From Terriglobia bacterium (lineage in GTDB: Bacteria > Acidobacteriota > Terriglobia > Terriglobales > Acidobacteriaceae), in contig JAVUPY010000051.1 in the NCBI GenBank assembly GCA_032252755.1, forward strand, positions 1-64,000: a DNA stretch of 64,000 nucleotides, written 5' to 3'. Shown here piece by piece: positions 45,495-52,789 of this stretch (positions are counted from its first letter, which is position 1; the number at the start of each line of letters is the position of its first letter). The notes under the pieces are model-generated. The model was given only the letters and a program-made list of their open reading frames with translations. It ran no database searches and was not told the DNA's origin. A program made the position numbers and the translations under genes.

Positions 45495-45527
45495 GCTCCA
45501 CGTCTGCTGCAGTCAGTAGACGTAAGC
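45495..45527. repeat. Imperfect copy of the CCCCACRTCTGC palindrome
   Basis: GCTCCACGTCTGC, spacer TGCAGTCA, GTAGACGTAAGC. Arms and 8-base spacer align with the copies at 34839 and 36919, with several mismatches in the right arm. It lies between a permease start and the upstream lipoprotein gene's stop. Confidence 0.6.
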
Positions 45528-45573
45528 CTTTGGCCAGCCGCGATCCACCAGCAACATCTTTCGTTTTTGCCGT

Positions 45574-46482
45574 TTACTTCAGCGCCGTTTTGTTGTTTCC
45601 ATTCGCCAGGTTCACAATCTGCGCTCCCGGCGGCGGATTCAACTCGAACTGTTGCGCTGTCAGTGGTTGGTTCAGCTTCAGCGAGACGATCGTCAGCCCG
45701 ATCTCGTACTCCTCTTGCGGCCTCGTTATCTCAATATGGTTGGGGAAGCTCACTCCGCTGTAATCGTGGAAATTCGAGTAATCGGCGATCGTCGCGACAT
45801 TACCCTGGCGGTCGTACACCACCTGCCGGTACGGCGTCAGGTCCACCCGGTCGAAGTAGATCTTCCTTGCCATGTACCAGCCCTGCGGGTCGCGCCGGAT
45901 CACGTCGAGTATGTAGTTAGGTTGCTCGACCTCTTTATGCGTCTTCGGGTCTTTCACCTGCTGCGTCGAACTCTCGATGACGGCAATCTCGTCCTTCGGG
46001 TCGATTTCGTGCAGCAGCAGCGCGTCATATATGTGCTGTGGGCGGATGCTCTCCAGCGGTTGCTTCGGGTTCGGCGAGATCTGGTCGTTCCGTCCCACGA
46101 TGAACTTGTTCTTCGGCGGGATCGACAACTTGAAATCCACCCCGTTGCTCACCATGTCGAAGGCCCGGTTGCGCACAATCGGGAACAGCCCGATCATCCG
46201 CAGCATCGCCGGCTTCTCCGCCAGGATGTAGCCGCGTATCTCGGTGTACTCAGTGACCTTCCCCTTTTTCTGTCCCCCAACCGCTGTCCGAATGTCCACC
46301 GTCGCATTCATCGTCTGAATTTGAGCGGCATCGCTGTTGACCTTCGCGATGAGTTCTTGCTGGCTTGCCGCCTTCAACGGCGCGGAACTCATGTGATTGG
46401 CAACTTTGCGGGTATGGAAGAGACACCCCGTCGTAAACAAAACGAGGAGGACGGGACCGAGTGGGAGCAAGCGACGAATCAT
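45574..46482 (-). CDS. DUF4292-like lipoprotein (LolA/LolB-type fold)
   Basis: A 302-residue lipoprotein with signal MIRRLLPLGPVLLVLFTTGC (predicted lipidated Cys at position 20). The mature domain alternates curved beta-strands (MNATVDIRTAVG, TEIRGYILAEKPAMLRMIGLFPIVRNRAFDMVSNGVDFKLSIPPKNKFIVGRN, YILDVIRRDPQGWYMARKIYFDRVDLTPYRQVVYDRQGNVATIADYSNF, VSFPNHIEITRPQEEYEIGLTIVSLKLNQPL, FELNPPPGAQIVNL). This pattern is typical of LolA/LolB-like or DUF4292 outer-membrane lipoproteins, which bind lipids or lipoproteins. It precedes the permease gene at 44317 on the same strand (138 bp). Confidence 0.8.
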   Translation of the reverse strand: MIRRLLPLGPVLLVLFTTGCLFHTRKVANHMSSAPLKAASQQELIAKVNSDAAQIQTMNATVDIRTAVGGQKKGKVTEYTEIRGYILAEKPAMLRMIGLFPIVRNRAFDMVSNGVDFKLSIPPKNKFIVGRNDQISPNPKQPLESIRPQHIYDALLLHEIDPKDEIAVIESSTQQVKDPKTHKEVEQPNYILDVIRRDPQGWYMARKIYFDRVDLTPYRQVVYDRQGNVATIADYSNFHDYSGVSFPNHIEITRPQEEYEIGLTIVSLKLNQPLTAQQFELNPPPGAQIVNLANGNNKTALK

Positions 46483-46538
46483 CGAGAGTCAGAGAAGCCA
46501 GTATATCGATTTCTAGTTGGAGGAGGAAACCACGCCCT

Positions 46539-46560
46539 AGGATGGAACTGTTTCCATCCT
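46539..46560. repeat. Intergenic hairpin
   Basis: AGGATGGAA (46539-46547) pairs with TTCCATCCT (46552-46560), 9-bp perfect stem, loop CTGT. It lies between the DUF4292-like gene and the helical protein gene at 46678, both minus strand. No U-tract. Confidence 0.45.
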
Positions 46561-46677
46561 GTCACAAATAATTGCCCTTCATCGACTTACGGGCGCGGGT
46601 GCTCCGTCCTGGTTTTGTCAGGGCGGGGTAGTGTACAAGCGTTCGGGACCGAACCTCTGCCTATTCCCTTGATCCAG

Positions 46678-47118
46678 CTACTTCTTCTGCGCCGCCATGG
46701 CCCGCATCTTGGTCAGTCGTTCCACGAAGGCCTGCAGCTTCTTCTTGCTTTCTTCGCTCCTGTTGATGAGCATATCTACCCGCTTCATCGCTTCCGGGTT
46801 TTGCATCTTCTCCCGATAGCCTTCCAGATACGGTGCCATTTTCGCGAAGATAAAGAACATCTCCCCTTGCGTGTCGAGGAAGAGCTGTTCGTTCACTGCT
46901 CCGTGCAGCGCCAGGGCGGCCGCCATCTCCCAGTAACTGGTCACCATTCGGAAGTAGCGGTTCTCATCCGTGCCGGGAGTGTTAACAACCTCGATGAATT
47001 CATCGACCGATTGCGGGTTGAACATCGCGAACCAGTTGCGCGCCTTGCGCATCTCGGCCTCGCGACGGAGTTCGTACAAGTGCATGATCACCTGCGCATC
47101 TGCTGGTGTAGCCGCCAT
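46678..47118 (-). CDS. Conserved small helical protein, function unknown
   Basis: A 146-residue soluble, predominantly helical protein without signal peptide or membrane segment. Notable stretches are ADAQVIMHLYELRREAEMRKARNWFAMFNPQSVDEFIEVV, RYFRMVTSYWEMAAALALHGAVNEQLFLDTQGEMFFIFAKMAPYLEGYREKM and a basic C-terminal helix. The pattern VxxLYELRREAEMRxARxWF recalls DUF4760-type proteins found widely in Acidobacteria; no activity is known. The start has a strong AGGAGAAAGAGG upstream. Oriented with, and possibly upstream in a transcript of, the DUF4292-like lipoprotein. Confidence 0.78.
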   Translation of the reverse strand: MAATPADAQVIMHLYELRREAEMRKARNWFAMFNPQSVDEFIEVVNTPGTDENRYFRMVTSYWEMAAALALHGAVNEQLFLDTQGEMFFIFAKMAPYLEGYREKMQNPEAMKRVDMLINRSEESKKKLQAFVERLTKMRAMAAQKK

Positions 47119-47415
47119 CCTCTTTCTCCTGAATGAGAGTTCTCGCCAATGAGAGCTGAACCTGCGCCGGTCTATGTCACCCCCAAAGCCGGCCCTCGTA
47201 GAAGTCTACCAGCGTCGCCGCAACTCTGCGGCCTTTCCTCCCATGCGAAGCGGGCGCACTGTGTCGAGCCACGCCTTCGGCGCACGGTGAAAAGATTCTG
47301 CTTCGAGAAAGTTGCCCCGCACGTGAGTGCGGGGAATCGGGTGTTCCTCCCCTTGCGAGTCGCGCGCACCCGCGACGACAGAGTTATCCTGTCTACCTGC
47401 CGTTTGGAGCCCCAC

Positions 47416-47796
47416 ATGAGAATCGTCCCCATAATCAAGTCCGCCGATCTGCAACGCTCCCTGCGCTTTTACACCGAAATTCTCGACTTCGAACGCAAAT
47501 GGCCCGGATACGAAGACGTCGAAATGGCCAACGGCGTCATCGACCTCGTCCGTGACGGCGCCGATCTGCAACTCTCCCGTCATGCCGGCGACGGCGTCTT
47601 CGGCTCCGTTAGCCGCGTCTTCGTCGACGACGTCGACGAGCGCTACGCAACCTTCTGCGCCCGCGGCCTCGACACCACCCGCCGCCCCGACTCCCCCGTC
47701 CACACCGCTCCCATCGATCAGACCTGGGGGCTGCGTGAATTCGCCGTCACCGATCCCGACGGCAACGGCCTCTACTTCTGCACGCCGATCACATAG
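47416..47796 (+). CDS. VOC-superfamily protein (bleomycin-resistance-like)
   Basis: A 126-residue vicinal-oxygen-chelate protein: MRIVPIIKSADLQRSLRFYTEILDFERKWPGYED, then ADLQLSRHAGDGVFGSVSRVFVDDVDERYATFCARGLDTT, and a closing WGLREFAVTDPDGNGLYFCTPI. The last block (WGLREFAVxDPDGN) is the signature of the BLMA/Ble-like and dioxygenase-like branch. Such proteins bind small hydrophobic drugs or act as lyases; the first-module His ligand is not evident, favouring binding over catalysis. ATG 47416 was chosen where the fold begins. It stands alone. Confidence 0.87.
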   Translation: MRIVPIIKSADLQRSLRFYTEILDFERKWPGYEDVEMANGVIDLVRDGADLQLSRHAGDGVFGSVSRVFVDDVDERYATFCARGLDTTRRPDSPVHTAPIDQTWGLREFAVTDPDGNGLYFCTPIT

Positions 47797-47898
47797 TTTT
47801 CTCGAACGGTAAGCTACTAGCGATGCCCTGTGATGACGATCACTTCCATTTCCGCCTCTACGCTGTAAAGCTGTCACCAATTGCTCCATGAGGCTACG

Positions 47899-49173
47899 AT
47901 GGCCCGCGTTGTCCTTTGTACGTTTGGTTCTTTAGGGGACCTGCATCCTATCCTTGCTATTGGCCGCGAGTTGACGCAGCGCGGACTGTCGACTGTCGTC
48001 GCCACTTCTCCGGCATATCGCGCAAAAGTGGAAGCATCTGGGATTGAGTTTCATCCCGTTGGAACTGATATCAGGATCGATGATCCCGCCATTCTGAAGC
48101 GCGCCATGCACCCCAGCGACGGCACCCGGTACATCTTCTGTGAACTGGTGCTGCCGTACTTGCGCGAGTCGTATCAGGAGACCGCCGCCATTGCACGCAA
48201 TGCGGACCTCATCGTCACCCACCCGGTCACCCTCGGTGCTTACCTGTACGCGCGTAAGTCTGCAATGCCCTGGGCGTCGCTCGCATTGGCCCCCGTCAGC
48301 ATGCTTTCCTCGCATGACATGTGTGTCTTCCCCGGATTTCCCGCCCGGGAGTGGCTCGCCCGCCGCGGGCCACGAACCCAGCGGTTATTTCTGAAGTTTG
48401 TGGAAAAGGTGTTCGAACCATACTGGAAGTGCTACCGCGCCTTTGAGCGCGAACTCGGATTGCCGCGCAGCCGGAATCCCATCCTGTTCGGACACTCGCC
48501 GCAACTGGCGCTAGCGTTGTTCTCGCCCATTCTTGCTTCTCCAAAACCCGATTGGCCACCGAACGCGCACGTCACCGGGTTCCCGTTCTTCGATCAGGAA
48601 GAGACCATCCCGCCGGACCTTCAGAAGTTCCTCGAGTCGGGCGAGCCCCCAATCGTGTTCACCCTGGGTTCGGCGGCCATTGGCGCAGCCGGCGATTTCT
48701 TCCATCAGAGCGTTGAAGCAGCGCGCATACTTGGCCGACGGGCCGTCCTGCTCGTCGGCAATGATCCAGCCAATCAGATGAACAAGTTGCCACAGGGTAT
48801 GATCTCAGTCCCGTATGCACCGCACTCAGCAATCTTCCCCCGGTCATGCGTCAACGTACATCAAGGCGGTATTGGAACGACTGCCGAGGCCATGCGCGCG
48901 GGAAAACCAATGCTGGTCGTTCCCTACAGCCATGACCAGCCCGACCATGCCTATCGGCTGAAGAAATTGGGAGTCGCGCGAAGCGTGCGCCGCAAGGAAT
49001 ACAACGCAAAGAGCGCGGTGCGTGAGATATCCGAACTGCTTCGCAACCCGGCCTATTCAAACCGAGCCGCCGAAGTCGGGACGTCTGTGCGATCAGAACA
49101 CGGCGTCAAGACAGCCTGCGACTTGCTCGAAGCTGTTGTGAAGAGAGGAGAGGCTCGATCCACCTTCGCCTAG
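47899..49173 (+). CDS. UGT/MGT-type glycosyltransferase (GT1 family)
   Basis: A 424-residue GT-B-fold transferase that would glycosylate a lipid or small molecule with a UDP/TDP-sugar. The N-terminal domain begins VVLCTFGSLGDLHPILAIGRELTQRGLSTVVATSP, the classic GSxGDxxP acceptor-side motif. The C-terminal domain has PPIVFTLGSAAIGAAGDFFHQSVEAARILGRRAVLLVG, VNVHQGGIGTTAEAMRAGKPMLVVPYSHDQPDHAYRLKKLGVAR, the UGT donor-binding signature with HxGGxGT and a final Asp/Gln pair. ATG 47899 has GAGG seven bases upstream; a TTG at 47881 is in frame. Isolated gene, followed by a long non-coding stretch. Confidence 0.92.
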   Translation: MARVVLCTFGSLGDLHPILAIGRELTQRGLSTVVATSPAYRAKVEASGIEFHPVGTDIRIDDPAILKRAMHPSDGTRYIFCELVLPYLRESYQETAAIARNADLIVTHPVTLGAYLYARKSAMPWASLALAPVSMLSSHDMCVFPGFPAREWLARRGPRTQRLFLKFVEKVFEPYWKCYRAFERELGLPRSRNPILFGHSPQLALALFSPILASPKPDWPPNAHVTGFPFFDQEETIPPDLQKFLESGEPPIVFTLGSAAIGAAGDFFHQSVEAARILGRRAVLLVGNDPANQMNKLPQGMISVPYAPHSAIFPRSCVNVHQGGIGTTAEAMRAGKPMLVVPYSHDQPDHAYRLKKLGVARSVRRKEYNAKSAVREISELLRNPAYSNRAAEVGTSVRSEHGVKTACDLLEAVVKRGEARSTFA

Positions 49174-49309
49174 AGGTCCGGGGGGCCCACCGTTTTCAGC
49201 TCGCGGCGCGAGCGCCTCAACGTCTAGCCACGCACTCAGCGCGTGGAGGAGGCGGGACAAGAATCCCGAGATGTGCAGTCCCTCCCCCTATTTTGCGAAT
49301 CTTTGTTTT

Positions 49310-49344
49310 CAATATTTTGCGGAAATTTTCCCGCTAAAATATTG
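49310..49344. repeat. A/T-rich hairpin
   Basis: CAATATTTT (49310-49318) plus GCGG pairs with CCGC, a bulged T and AAAATATTG (to 49344), loop AAATTTTC. It is unusually A/T-rich for this genome, lying about 140 bp behind the glycosyltransferase gene. Confidence 0.6.
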
Positions 49345-49670
49345 AGCGCCAAGGGTTTAAATCTGAAAATACCAAGAGTGGCTTTGTTTTCAGTGGTTTG
49401 TGCTCGAAGAATGTGCGTCTGGCTGCGTGATATCGGGCATGTTCGGTAGCCAGTAGGCGGTCGTCAGCAGCGTGAAGATGTCATTCGTTCTTCGTGAGAG
49501 GCAAAACGGAGACGATAGCGAAGGGCAAGTCCCAAATGGAGGAACCGCCCAGGATTGTTGATCCTGGGATAGCGTCGGCGCGGCCGGTACCGCAGCGACG
49601 AGTCGGGATGTGAAAGATCAGAACGGCAACCGAAGAACGGACTTCGGGGCCGAATTGCCCCACCCAAAAA

Positions 49671-49746
49671 GCCCTACCCTCTCGCCAACTAATCCACGCT
49701 GGCCGACTGCGGGCCAGGATGGGGCACCCAGCGAGAAGGGTAGGGC
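49671..49746. repeat. Nested long inverted repeat
   Basis: The outer arms GCCCTACCCTCTCGC (49671-49685) and GCGAGAAGGGTAGGGC (49731-49746) pair with one bulge. Inside lies a second imperfect palindrome, TGGCC (49700-49704) facing GGCCA (49712-49716), with GGATGGGGCACCC beside it. Related GCCCCACCCTGG/CCAGG...GGGC arms occur at 54662. It resembles a REP-type composite element. Confidence 0.65.
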
Positions 49747-49773
49747 ACCATCGGGGTAGGGGCACAAAAGCTT

Positions 49774-49796
49774 GCGGCGCCCGCTAGGGGCGCCGC
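49774..49796. repeat. GC-rich hairpin
   Basis: GCGGCGCCC (49774-49782) and GGGCGCCGC (49788-49796) form a perfect 9-bp stem with a 5-base loop. There is no U-tract on the plus strand. Confidence 0.6.
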
Positions 49797-50017
49797 TCGA
49801 TGGACTGTGTCCAGAACAATTGTAACCTGTGGGGTCAAGGGTGTGGTCGGTTAAGAGCGAACAAAATCTTCGGGGAGTTCCAAAATGGGAAGACCGGCCC
49901 TCAGTTCTGCCTTCCTAGTTCCAGTTGGTTCTTTCTTCGTTCATTGTTCTGCCTAGTAAAAGGTGGCGGCTAAGTCCTTGCTCGATTCACCGCAGCCCCT
50001 GTGATACCGTTTCGTCA

Positions 50018-50782
50018 GTGCCCCGAACCGACTGGAGCCGTGACCAACTAATCATTGCTTTTAATCTCTATTGCAGAATTCCTTTTGGCCGTATCCATCG
50101 ACGTAATCCGCAGATAGTTTCCCTCGCCGCAAAGCTCGCTAGAACCCCTTCTGCACTCGCTTGGAAACTCTCAAATTTTGCTCGCCTTGATCCCGAACTT
50201 CAGAAGAGGGGAATTAGGGGAGCTTCTCACGGTTCCAAAGCTGAGGAAACGATCTGGGAAGAGTTCAACGGCAATTGGAACGAACTGGCCTATGAAAGCC
50301 AACGACTTCTGTCTCAACTTGGTTGGCAGGATCCTGCTCAGAAGCTGGAATCATTGCCTCCCGGTAAGAGTCGAGTCGCATCGGTAAAAGTACGGGTCAA
50401 CCAAGACTTCTTTCGTGCAGCGGTTATGGCGTCATACCAAAACCGCTGTTGTATCACTGGCTTATCGATACCGGAGCTTCTTACCGCTAGTCATATTGTT
50501 CCGTGGTCTATCGACGAAACGAACCGAACCAATCCTCAAAATGGTGTTTTGCTTAATGCTTTTCATGACCGAGCATTCGACTGTGGCTTGCTCACAATAA
50601 CCCCTGATTTCAGAGTGCGCATCGCGGATAGGCCATCCCAAACAACTCCTGCTGACATTTCTGCCCGGCGCGATTTCCTTCTGAAATTCGAAGGCAAACA
50701 AATAGAATTGCCGACACGATTTGTGCCAGCCCCTGCTTTCCTTCGATACCACAACCGAAATATCTTTCGCGGGTGCGTATGA
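50018..50782 (+). CDS. HNH endonuclease
   Basis: A 254-residue predicted nuclease. The C-terminal half carries an HNH domain: RCCITGLSIPELLTASHIVPWSID, then NPQNGVLLNAFHDRAFDCGLLTI, with H159, N175 and H183 as probable catalytic/metal residues (HNH_2-like arrangement). The N-terminal half (RDQLIIAFNLYCRIPFGRIHRRNPQIVSLAAKLARTPSALAWKLSNFARLDPELQKRGIRGASHGSK) looks like a helical DNA-binding module. I start at the GTG at 50018, where similarity-like sequence begins; the open frame reaches 49925. The stop overlaps the ATG of the next gene, so the pair is co-translated. Base composition is lower in G+C than neighbours, consistent with horizontal transfer. Target and biological role (defence, mobile element, other) are unknown. 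Confidence 0.88.
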   Translation: MPRTDWSRDQLIIAFNLYCRIPFGRIHRRNPQIVSLAAKLARTPSALAWKLSNFARLDPELQKRGIRGASHGSKAEETIWEEFNGNWNELAYESQRLLSQLGWQDPAQKLESLPPGKSRVASVKVRVNQDFFRAAVMASYQNRCCITGLSIPELLTASHIVPWSIDETNRTNPQNGVLLNAFHDRAFDCGLLTITPDFRVRIADRPSQTTPADISARRDFLLKFEGKQIELPTRFVPAPAFLRYHNRNIFRGCV

Positions 50783-51168
50783 ACATCGAATTCAGTTACC
50801 TCTATCGTGACGCCTCAAATTACAAGTCGTGGGGACGCGTTGTTTTTGCAGAAGGTGCCTCCGACCAAATAAGCATTGATCTAGCCGACGCCCAGCTACG
50901 CGCCTCGTTTATGTACGACACTTTCTCAGCTCACCAACTTTCTTTGCCTGAGCTCTTTACTAATTTGCAGGGCTACCCTGGCCCCGACGATCACTGTTTG
51001 CACGAATTTGATTCAATCGTGCTCACTGATGAAGCGCCGACGGATTTACTCGCGCGCACCTTCTCTCAATTCTTAGAGCAAGTGAGGACCACTGCCAACG
51101 ACGGTTGGGAAGGTTTTGATCCGTATAGTCCCTCACGGTCGGATCGTATGTTCCGGTTCTTGTTTTAG
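50779..51168 (+). CDS. Small protein coupled to the HNH endonuclease, function unknown
   Basis: A 129-residue soluble acidic protein: MNIEFSYLYRDASNYKSWGRVVF at the N-terminus, then SIDLADAQLRASFMYDTFSAHQLSLPELF, DDHCLHEFDSIVLTDEAPTDLLARTFSQFLEQV, and an aromatic C-terminus with WEGFDPYSP. No catalytic motif is recognised. The ATG overlaps the HNH gene's stop (ATGA), which implies a fixed stoichiometry. I believe similar small proteins (YLYRDAxNYKxWGxVVF) accompany HNH genes elsewhere, but that needs a search. Candidate roles are nuclease inhibitor, immunity protein or specificity partner. Lower G+C content than the genome average. Confidence 0.8.
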   Translation: MNIEFSYLYRDASNYKSWGRVVFAEGASDQISIDLADAQLRASFMYDTFSAHQLSLPELFTNLQGYPGPDDHCLHEFDSIVLTDEAPTDLLARTFSQFLEQVRTTANDGWEGFDPYSPSRSDRMFRFLF

Positions 51169-51202
51169 GGCTTGGCCCTCGCTACTACTCAGGCCCACTG
51201 GG

Positions 51203-51560
51203 TCCAAGCGAGGAGCAATAACCGAAAATCGGTCGAAGCCGGATTTTCTTTTCTCATCCGTGGATAACTATCGCGATCCCAGTTTCCCAGGAGATCGACT
51301 CACGATGCTAGGTGCGAAAAGTACATGCAAAGACCGGTGGAGACAGGTTCTTGCGGAGGCAAATCGAATCTCGCAAGCATCTGTTCACGCTGGAAACTGC
51401 AATCAGTTCCTTCCAAACCGAAGAGATGTCTGCGAACAACTTGCAGCTGGTGCTGCCGAGAAGTTTGCACGCGACCTATACGGAATCTCAGCAGCACGCA
51501 TTGCTTGATCTCGAATCCTTCATTGGATTGGTTCGCGAACGGCAAGATATCAGCAACTGA
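51203..51560 (+). pseudogene. Remnant of an EcoRII-type restriction endonuclease catalytic domain
   Basis: From 51206 one frame encodes KRGAITENRSKPDFLF, then DPSFPGDRLTMLGAKSTCK and DRWRQVLAEANRI. This is the core of EcoRII-C-type type II restriction enzymes, with the acidic PDFLF and the Lys of GAKSTCKDR as active-site segments. At about 51371 the match jumps one base to another frame and continues RKHLFTLETAISSFQTEEM, then NNLQLVLPRSLHATYTESQ and FIGLVRERQ to a stop at 51558-51560. A single extra base explains the shift. The N-terminal recognition domain and the start are missing; similarity ends just behind the preceding gene. No cognate methyltransferase is visible. Family call is from remembered conserved motifs. 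Confidence 0.82.
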
Positions 51561-51566
51561 GGCGGA

Positions 51567-51677
51567 TCATTCCATTCCGTCCTTCACGTACTGCGCCACG
51601 CGCCGCAGCACCGACTCCGGGGCCTGGACGGTCATTCGGACGTTGCCATCGCGGTATTCCCGGGACTCGACTCGCAC
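51567..51677 (-). CDS. Possible 36-residue small protein downstream of mltG
   Basis: On the minus strand, a GTG at 51675-51677 opens a frame reading VRVESREYRDGNVRMTVQAP and ending ESVLRRVAQYVKDGME, then TGA. The sequence has a sensible strand-turn-helix character and codon composition like neighbouring genes. It begins 45 bp after mltG. The ribosome-binding site is weak, and it could also be the 3' remnant of a larger gene. Confidence 0.35.
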   Translation of the reverse strand: MRVESREYRDGNVRMTVQAPESVLRRVAQYVKDGME

Positions 51678-51721
51678 TTTTCTTTGTGAATTACGAATTG
51701 CGACCCGCCTGAGACTCGCCC

Positions 51722-52708
51722 TCAGTGCCCGTTCATCGCTCTTCGATACGCAATCACGTTCTTTTCGTGCTCCTCGAACGTGCTGCTGAAGCGATGTCTT
51801 CCGCTGCCGTTTCCTTCGGCCACGAAGAACAGGTAATCGGTCTTCGCCGGATTCATCGCCGCCTCCAACGCCCCGACCCCGGGATTCGCGATCGGTCCCG
51901 GCGGAAGCCCCGCGTGCTTGTAGGTGTTGTACGGCGAATCGGCATCCAGATCGCTGCGGTAGATCGTCCCGCGATAGTTGCCGCTGAGCATCGCCGCATA
52001 GGCGACCGTGGGATCGGCGGCCAGCCCCATCCGCTTCGCCAGCCGGTTGTAGTAAACGCTGGCAATCTCAGGACGTTCGTCCGCGGCAGCCGATTCTTTT
52101 TCCACGATCGAAGCCATCGTCACGATCGTGTGAACGTTGTCGCGCAGGCCGATCTTCGTCGCTTCCTGCTCGAAACGCTTCACCATCATCGCGACCATGT
52201 CCTGCATCGACTGCGTTCTGGTGAACTGGTAAGTATCGGGAAATAGATATCCTTCGAGCGTCTGCGCCTGCGGATCGATGTTCCGGATCAGCGACACATC
52301 ATCACGCGCAACCTTGAGGAAGTCCTCGGCCGAACCGAGCCCCGAATCCTGGATCGCCTGCGCGATCTCGAACATGTTGTAGCCTTCGGGAATGACGACT
52401 GTGTGCGTGTAGATATCGCCCTTCGCCAGTCGATCGCCGACTTCGATGGCATTCGCACTTGCGTCGAACTTGTACTCACCAGCCTTCAGCTTGTGAGCCG
52501 GACGGAAATAGTGCAGCAGCACAAACGCATTCGCGCTGCGAATCACACCAGAGCTCTTGAGCTGTTGCGCAATCCGCCTGCTCGACCACCCTGGATGCAA
52601 CATGACGAACGTCGTCTGCGCAGGCTTGATGGGCAGAAAGATCCCATAGACGAGCCAAAGCCCGAGTCCGAGAACCACCAGCACGAAGATCGCGAACAGG
52701 CGACGCAT
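51722..52708 (-). CDS. mltG: Endolytic murein transglycosylase MltG
   Basis: A 328-residue membrane-anchored lytic transglycosylase that cuts nascent glycan strands and sets their length. One N-terminal helix (FAIFVLVVLGLGLWLVYGIFLPI) is followed by a LysM-like segment (about 35-95, LHPGWSSRRIAQQLKSSGVIRSANAFVLLHYF). The YceG catalytic domain has LEGYLFPDTYQF, TMASIVEKESAAADERPEIASVYYNRL (catalytic Glu in EKES), DPTVAYA, and DSPYNTYKHAGLPPGPIANPGVGALEAAMNPAKTDYLFFVA. All hallmarks are intact. ruvX lies 4 kb away, whereas in many bacteria mltG and ruvX are adjacent. Confidence 0.95.
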   Translation of the reverse strand: MRRLFAIFVLVVLGLGLWLVYGIFLPIKPAQTTFVMLHPGWSSRRIAQQLKSSGVIRSANAFVLLHYFRPAHKLKAGEYKFDASANAIEVGDRLAKGDIYTHTVVIPEGYNMFEIAQAIQDSGLGSAEDFLKVARDDVSLIRNIDPQAQTLEGYLFPDTYQFTRTQSMQDMVAMMVKRFEQEATKIGLRDNVHTIVTMASIVEKESAAADERPEIASVYYNRLAKRMGLAADPTVAYAAMLSGNYRGTIYRSDLDADSPYNTYKHAGLPPGPIANPGVGALEAAMNPAKTDYLFFVAEGNGSGRHRFSSTFEEHEKNVIAYRRAMNGH

Positions 52709-52789
52709 GGAACCAATAGTTTAGATGAGGATTGTGGCTCGCGGGCAAGGTACCAAAGGGCTAGCTGTTCCCCAAGACGCGACGCTGCT

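Larger units (their letters stand above)
49174..50017. other. Non-coding interval rich in inverted repeats
   Basis: No supported gene. Short open frames on both strands show no family resemblance. It contains three inverted repeats listed separately (49310, 49671, 49774) and marks the junction between ordinary genes and the HNH/restriction-remnant segment. A frame starting at 49925 continues into the HNH gene, but its first 31 codons look non-coding. Confidence 0.6.

Noticed and set aside
45652-47136. 494-codon plus-strand open frame
   Set aside because: Antisense to the DUF4292-like lipoprotein and the helical protein gene; low-information His/Arg/Leu-rich translation.
49464-49765. Open frames in the repeat-rich interval (67 and 94 codons, minus strand)
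   Set aside because: They consist largely of the inverted-repeat sequence itself and have no ribosome-binding site or family resemblance.
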